Part shown: in pieces, positions 60,975 to 64,000 of the stretch
How the letters are laid out: every line of letters begins with the position of its first letter
How positions within the stretch are numbered: the first letter of the stretch is position 1
DNA from: Tabrizicola sp.
Lineage (GTDB): Bacteria; Pseudomonadota; Alphaproteobacteria; Rhodobacterales; Rhodobacteraceae
Assembly (NCBI RefSeq): GCF_016792905.1
Contig: NZ_JAEULP010000036.1
Span: 1-64,000, forward strand
DNA length: 64,000 bases
Reading direction: 5' to 3'
Program-made: the position numbers and the translations under genes
The notes under the pieces: model-generated
What the model was told of the DNA's origin: nothing
The model's database searches: none
What the model saw: the letters and a program-made list of their open reading frames with translations, nothing else

Positions 60975-62009
60975 TCAGGCCCCCAGCACCCTGCGGATCG
61001 CCGCTTCGTCGATGTCGTCATGCTCGGCGATGACGACCAGTTGCGACCGGCGGGGCGCGGCTCCCCACGGCTTGTCGAACTGGGTCCGCACCCGCTCGCC
61101 CACCGCCTGCACCAAGAGCCGCATCGGCTTGCCGACGACGGCGACATGGCCCTTGACGCGCAGGATGCGGTTCTCTCGGGCAAGGCGCTGGATCGCGGCG
61201 GTCAGGGCCTCGGGGTCCGTCACCTCGGGCAGGTCGATCACCACGGAATCGAAATCGTCGTGCTCATGGTCGTCGGCCCCGTCATGATGCGAGGGGCGCG
61301 CGGCAAGGTCGTCCTCGGCGGCGGCGGCAAGGCCCAGGACGACGCGGGGGTCGATCACGCCTTCGGTCATGGCCAGCATCGGGACGGGGCGGTTCATCTC
61401 GGCGGCGATGACCTCGCGGGCGGCTTGAAGGCCCGCCTCCCCCGCCAGATCGGCCTTGGAGAGAAGGATCAGGTCGGCGCAGAGGATCTGGTCTTCGAAG
61501 ACTTCGGAAAGCGGCGTTTCGTGATCAAGGCTGGCATCGGCGGCGCGCTGCGCCTCGACCGCCGCCACGTCGGGGGCGAAGCGGCCTGCGGCCACCGCCT
61601 CGGCATCGGCGAGGGCGATGACGCCGTCGACGGTGATCTTCGAGCGGATCGCGGGCCAGTCGAAGGCCTTGAGGAGCGGCTTCGGCAAGGCGAGGCCGGA
61701 GGTTTCGATCAGGATGTGATCCGGGCGCTGCGGCATCGCCATCAGCGTCTCGATCGTCGGGATGAAATCGTCGGCCACGGTGCAGCAGATGCAGCCGTTC
61801 GCCAGTTCAACGATGTTCTCCACCGGGCAGTTTTCATCGGCGCAGGATTTCAGGATGTCGCCATCCACCCCCACGGTGCCGAATTCGTTGACCAGGATCG
61901 CGAGGCGCTTGCCCTGCGGGTTCTGCATCAGGTGGCGGATCAGGGTGGTCTTTCCGGCGCCAAGGAAGCCGGTGATCACGGTCACGGGGATTTTGGTGAG
62001 ATCAGTCAT
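60975..62009 (-). CDS. cobW: Cobalamin biosynthesis GTPase CobW
   Basis: A 344-residue G3E GTPase. P-loop ITGFLGAGKTTLIRHLMQ, metal motif NGCICCTVADDFI, LSKADLAGEAGLQAARE for base recognition, and a His/Asp-rich stretch SHHDGADDHEHDD before the C-terminal CobW_C domain. It is thought to deliver cobalt to the CobN chelatase. It overlaps the DUF1636 gene stop by 4 bp. Confidence 0.95.
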   Translation of the reverse strand: MTDLTKIPVTVITGFLGAGKTTLIRHLMQNPQGKRLAILVNEFGTVGVDGDILKSCADENCPVENIVELANGCICCTVADDFIPTIETLMAMPQRPDHILIETSGLALPKPLLKAFDWPAIRSKITVDGVIALADAEAVAAGRFAPDVAAVEAQRAADASLDHETPLSEVFEDQILCADLILLSKADLAGEAGLQAAREVIAAEMNRPVPMLAMTEGVIDPRVVLGLAAAAEDDLAARPSHHDGADDHEHDDFDSVVIDLPEVTDPEALTAAIQRLARENRILRVKGHVAVVGKPMRLLVQAVGERVRTQFDKPWGAAPRRSQLVVIAEHDDIDEAAIRRVLGA

Positions 62010-62380
62010 TCGGCGGCCTCTTCTAGGGGCGGATGGGGTGGGATGCGGGCGATGCTCTGCTTGCGGAAGACAGTCGGGCGGTCGCGCCAGGGAACGATGC
62101 CGTCGGCACTGGCCGCGTATTTCCCCGCGCCGTCAAGGATTGCGGGGACGTCGTCAAGGGTGAGGCGGCCGTAGACATAGGACCAGGCGCCAGGCTTGGT
62201 CAGCGACACCGCGCAGCCGGTGTTGCAGGCGGACAGGCACTCGACGCCCACGATGCGCACGCCATCGGGCGCGCCTGCCCGTTTCAGGGCGGCATAGAGC
62301 CGCAGGCCGGGGGGCAGGTCGCCCTCGGCCACCGGCGCACCGGCCTTGCAGGTCGTGCAGACGTATAGGGTCGCGCCCAT
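62006..62380 (-). CDS. DUF1636 family cysteine-rich protein (paralogue)
   Basis: A 124-residue protein. Cysteine pattern CTTC at the N terminus, then CLSACNTGC, with the later VYGRLTLDDVPAILDGAGKY matching the 47998-48315 protein. The ATG at 62380 (MGATLYVCTTC) is chosen; upstream in-frame codons belong to the leader. It is the first gene after riboswitch 2. A small Fe-S or cobalt-binding protein serving CobG or cobalt insertion is a possible role. Confidence 0.8.
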   Translation of the reverse strand: MGATLYVCTTCKAGAPVAEGDLPPGLRLYAALKRAGAPDGVRIVGVECLSACNTGCAVSLTKPGAWSYVYGRLTLDDVPAILDGAGKYAASADGIVPWRDRPTVFRKQSIARIPPHPPLEEAAE

Positions 62381-62474
62381 CGCAGCCTGTCCAATGGCAT
62401 CGGGGGCATGGGCCAGCGAGGGCGCCTTCACCCTCACCCGGTCGCGGAACACCCCGTCCGCCGGTTCATCCTTT

Positions 62475-62665
62475 GCGCGGGCAGGTCTCCCGGCTTGCGG
62501 ATACGGGGGGATCCCCCCACGGCCCCCGCCTTCCCGGCATCCGCCAGTGGCATTGGGACCTCTCCGGTCACGGTCGCGGGGGCGGCTGCTGTGGGTCGTT
62601 TCCGACCTGTCGCATTCCCTCTTCGCCTGTCATAAACAGGAACCAGCGCCAGCCCACCTGAGGCA
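62475..62665 (-). ncRNA. Cobalamin riboswitch 2
   Basis: On the minus strand: GAGGGAATGCGACAG, then GCCGCCCCCGCGACCGTGAC, GCCACTGGCGG, CGGGAAGGCGG and the B12 box CAAGCCGGGAGACCTGCC. It should control DUF1636-cobW and perhaps cobN through cobJ. Its 5' end lies only about 35 bp from the divergent cobO start, so the cobO promoter must lie within or beside the aptamer DNA. The ends are approximate. Confidence 0.92.
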
Positions 62666-62698
62666 AGCACCCCCCCGTTGTCAAGGACACGACCGACC

Positions 62699-63331
62699 AT
62701 GACCGAGCATGTTGCGACACCCGAGGCCGACGACCTGGCCCGCCACGCCCAGAAGATGGCCAAGAAGAAGGCCGCGCGGGACAAGATCATGGCGGGAAAA
62801 GAGGGCGAAAAGGGGCTGATCATCGTCCACACCGGGGCGGGGAAGGGGAAGTCGTCGAGCGGGTTCGGGATGATCCTGCGCTGCGTGGCCCACGGGATGC
62901 CGTCGGCGGTGGTGCAGTTCATCAAGGGGGCCTGGGATACCGGGGAGCGGCGGCTGATCACCACGCATTTCGCCGACCTCTGCCAGTTCCATGCGATGGG
63001 CGAGGGCTTCACCTGGGAGACGCAGGACAAGACCCGCGACATCGCGGCGGCGCGGGCTGGGTGGGAGAAGGCGAAGGAGCTGATCCGGAACCCGGAGATC
63101 AGGATGGTGTTGTTGGACGAGATCAACATCGCGCTGCGCTACGACTACCTGGACATCGGCGAGGTGCTGGAGTTCCTGAAGACCGAGAAGCCGCCCTTGA
63201 CCCATGTCGTCCTGACCGGCAGGAATGCGAAGGAGGAGCTGATCGAGGCGGCGGATCTGGTGACGGAGATGACGCTGGTGAAGCACCCGTTCCGGTCGGG
63301 GATCAAGGGCCAGCCGGGGGTGGAGTTCTGA
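62699..63331 (+). CDS. cobO: Corrinoid adenosyltransferase
   Basis: A 210-residue CobA/BtuR/CobO-type enzyme that attaches the 5'-deoxyadenosyl ligand. P-loop VHTGAGKGKSSSGFGM, QFIKGAWDTGERR, and LLDEINIALRYDYLD. The lysine-rich N-terminal helix (KMAKKKAARDKIM) is typical. The ATG at 62699 is preferred to an upstream in-frame TTG (62678). The palindromic element copy 3 begins 3 nt after the stop. Confidence 0.95.
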   Translation: MTEHVATPEADDLARHAQKMAKKKAARDKIMAGKEGEKGLIIVHTGAGKGKSSSGFGMILRCVAHGMPSAVVQFIKGAWDTGERRLITTHFADLCQFHAMGEGFTWETQDKTRDIAAARAGWEKAKELIRNPEIRMVLLDEINIALRYDYLDIGEVLEFLKTEKPPLTHVVLTGRNAKEELIEAADLVTEMTLVKHPFRSGIKGQPGVEF

Positions 63332-63334
63332 GCC

Positions 63335-63398
63335 TGTCCACGGTGGACAGAATTTTCGAGCCAATGATATCAATTACTTGATCGTGGACGTTAACAGT
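63335..63398 (+). repeat. Post-stop palindromic element, copy 3
   Basis: TGTCCACGGTGGACA (63335-63349), then GAATTTTCGA, CAATGATATCAATTACTTGA and TCGTGGACGTTAACAG. It is 3 nt after the cobO stop and about 30 bp before the ribosome site of the small lipoprotein gene. It aligns with copies at 10006 and 128 (reverse). Confidence 0.72.
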
Positions 63399-63427
63399 CT
63401 GGCAAGAAGTCAACAGGAGAGCGAGTG

Positions 63428-63571
63428 ATGCAGAAGACGGGATTGATGCTGATGGCGGCGCTGCTCTTGCTGACGATGGCAGGCTGTGCGCCGCTGATCA
63501 TCGGCGGGGCCGGGGCCGTGGTCGCCGACGAGGTCGTCGAACAGGACAAGGGCGGCGACGGTCTGTTCTGA
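63428..63571 (+). CDS. Small lipoprotein
   Basis: A 47-residue protein: MQKTGLMLMAALLLLTMAGC is a complete lipoprotein signal with cysteine at residue 20 (lipobox MAGC), followed by APLIIGGAGAVVADEVVEQD and a KGGDGLF tail. AGGAGAG precedes the ATG. The function is unknown. Similar short GGAGA/VADE lipoproteins are familiar to me from this family, but I cannot verify this here. Two palindromes follow. Confidence 0.7.
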   Translation: MQKTGLMLMAALLLLTMAGCAPLIIGGAGAVVADEVVEQDKGGDGLF

Positions 63572-63577
63572 CGGAGA

Positions 63578-63595
63578 GTCGGGCTGAAGCCCGAC
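63578..63595. terminator. Perfect palindrome after the small lipoprotein gene
   Basis: GTCGGGCT-GA-AGCCCGAC, an 8-bp stem 6 nt after the stop of the small lipoprotein gene. It is of the GTCGGGCTTCAGCCCGAC type common in proteobacterial intergenic DNA. Convergent to the hydrolase gene. Confidence 0.5.
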
Positions 63596-63610
63596 CTACG
63601 GAGTGGGAGT

Positions 63611-63632
63611 GGTGGGTTGGCACCCACTCTAC
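63611..63632 (-). repeat. Stop-codon-overlapping hairpin repeat, second copy
   Basis: On the minus strand GTAGAGTGGGTGCCAACCCA then CC; the TAG is the stop of the hydrolase gene. It matches 6446-6466, where the TAG is the stop of an EamA gene. Confidence 0.65.
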
Positions 63633-64000
63633 GAGGGCCGCGTCAGCGTTCCGAGGAATGCGCCGAGGTGGATGAGGCCTGCGGGCCAGAGCCCAAGGTC
63701 GGCCGCATTGCCCATATGGCCAGCCTGGCCCATGTCGACGAGCGCGGCCCGCCAGGCTGACGCAAAGACCTCGGCACGGTCGAAGGCGACATAGGAATCG
63801 TCCCGGCTGGCAAGGACCATCGCGGGGAACGGCAGGGGTTCCAGCACCATCGGGGCAAAGCCGCTGGTGGCTGCCTCGGGCCAGATGTCGGCGGGTCCGC
63901 GGTCGGAGGGGGCGACCATGAAGGCCCCCGCGATGCGCGAGGTGTCCGCGGTCTGGGCCCAATGCATGATCAGCGACGTGCCGAGGCTGTGCGCGATCAG
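63629..64000 (-). CDS. RBBP9/YdeN-type serine hydrolase (5' end beyond window)
   Basis: The visible 123 residues are the C-terminal part of an alpha/beta hydrolase. The nucleophile elbow AHSLGTSLIMHWAQ is at the window edge, and PLPFPAMVLASRDDSYVAF holds the acid strand; GLWPAGLIHLGAFLG carries the likely catalytic histidine before the TAG at 63629-63631. The reading frame is still open at the window end. Esterase or lipase activity on small substrates is expected. Confidence 0.75.
   Translation of the reverse strand: MIAHSLGTSLIMHWAQTADTSRIAGAFMVAPSDRGPADIWPEAATSGFAPMVLEPLPFPAMVLASRDDSYVAFDRAEVFASAWRAALVDMGQAGHMGNAADLGLWPAGLIHLGAFLGTLTRPS

Overview
The window is GC-rich (about 65-70% G+C over most of it) and reads as chromosome from an alphaproteobacterium of the Rhodobacteraceae/Paracoccaceae type. 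The evidence is MipZ division-site ATPase, the split HisG/HisZ enzyme with hisS alongside, xdhABC in that order, an aerobic (cobFGN-type) cobalamin pathway with CbtAB cobalt uptake, class II NrdJ, and dense family-specific palindromic repeats. Genus and species cannot be assigned from sequence reading alone. I saw no rRNA, tRNA or CRISPR array.

Layout. 1-9.8 kb: an IS30 transposase end, acuI-like and HIBADH-like oxidoreductases, a HicBA-type toxin-antitoxin pair, the B12-dependent ribonucleotide reductase nrdJ, and a hisS-hisZ-hisG operon. 10.0-12.0 kb: a lower-GC island with a phage-Mu-F/T4-lysozyme fusion and an overlapping periplasmic protein that looks like its immunity partner. 12.0-18.5 kb: an orphan ParB-like protein, a phospholipase D family protein, dnaE and a DUF2269 membrane protein. 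18.8-29.8 kb: xdhABC followed by a BMP-type (nucleoside-like) ABC transporter and an FAD oxidoreductase, plausibly a purine uptake and oxidation locus. 29.8-31.7 kb: a GH25 lipoprotein, a small basic ORF and mipZ. 31.9-39.2 kb: a translation operon (ffh, two GNATs, chorismate mutase, rpsP, bluB, rimM, membrane protein, trmD, rplS, rpmE). 39.4-44.9 kb: transporter, regulator and glycosyltransferase genes. 45-63.3 kb: the cobalamin cluster. 63.4-64 kb: a small lipoprotein and the end of an alpha/beta hydrolase.

How the B12 genes work together: CobA, I, G, J, M, F, K, L, H, B and the CobN chelatase subunit cover uroporphyrinogen III to cob(II)yrinate diamide, except that CobS/CobT and the cobalt reductase are not seen. 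CobO adenosylates, CbtAB imports cobalt, CobW is the cobalt GTPase and BluB makes the lower ligand. Two cobalamin riboswitches face the minus-strand operons. The late genes (cobQ, cobD/C, cobP, cobU, cobV) are not in the window. NrdJ is an in-window consumer of adenosylcobalamin.

The most unusual signals are: (1) intergenic palindromic repeats inserted in frame inside four protein genes (xdhB, xdhC, cobG, cobN); (2) a roughly 64-bp element with a TGTCCACNGTGGACA palindrome found three times, each 3-5 nt after a stop codon; (3) the lysozyme fusion with its candidate immunity gene; (4) a sharply lower-GC mosaic segment in a permease gene.
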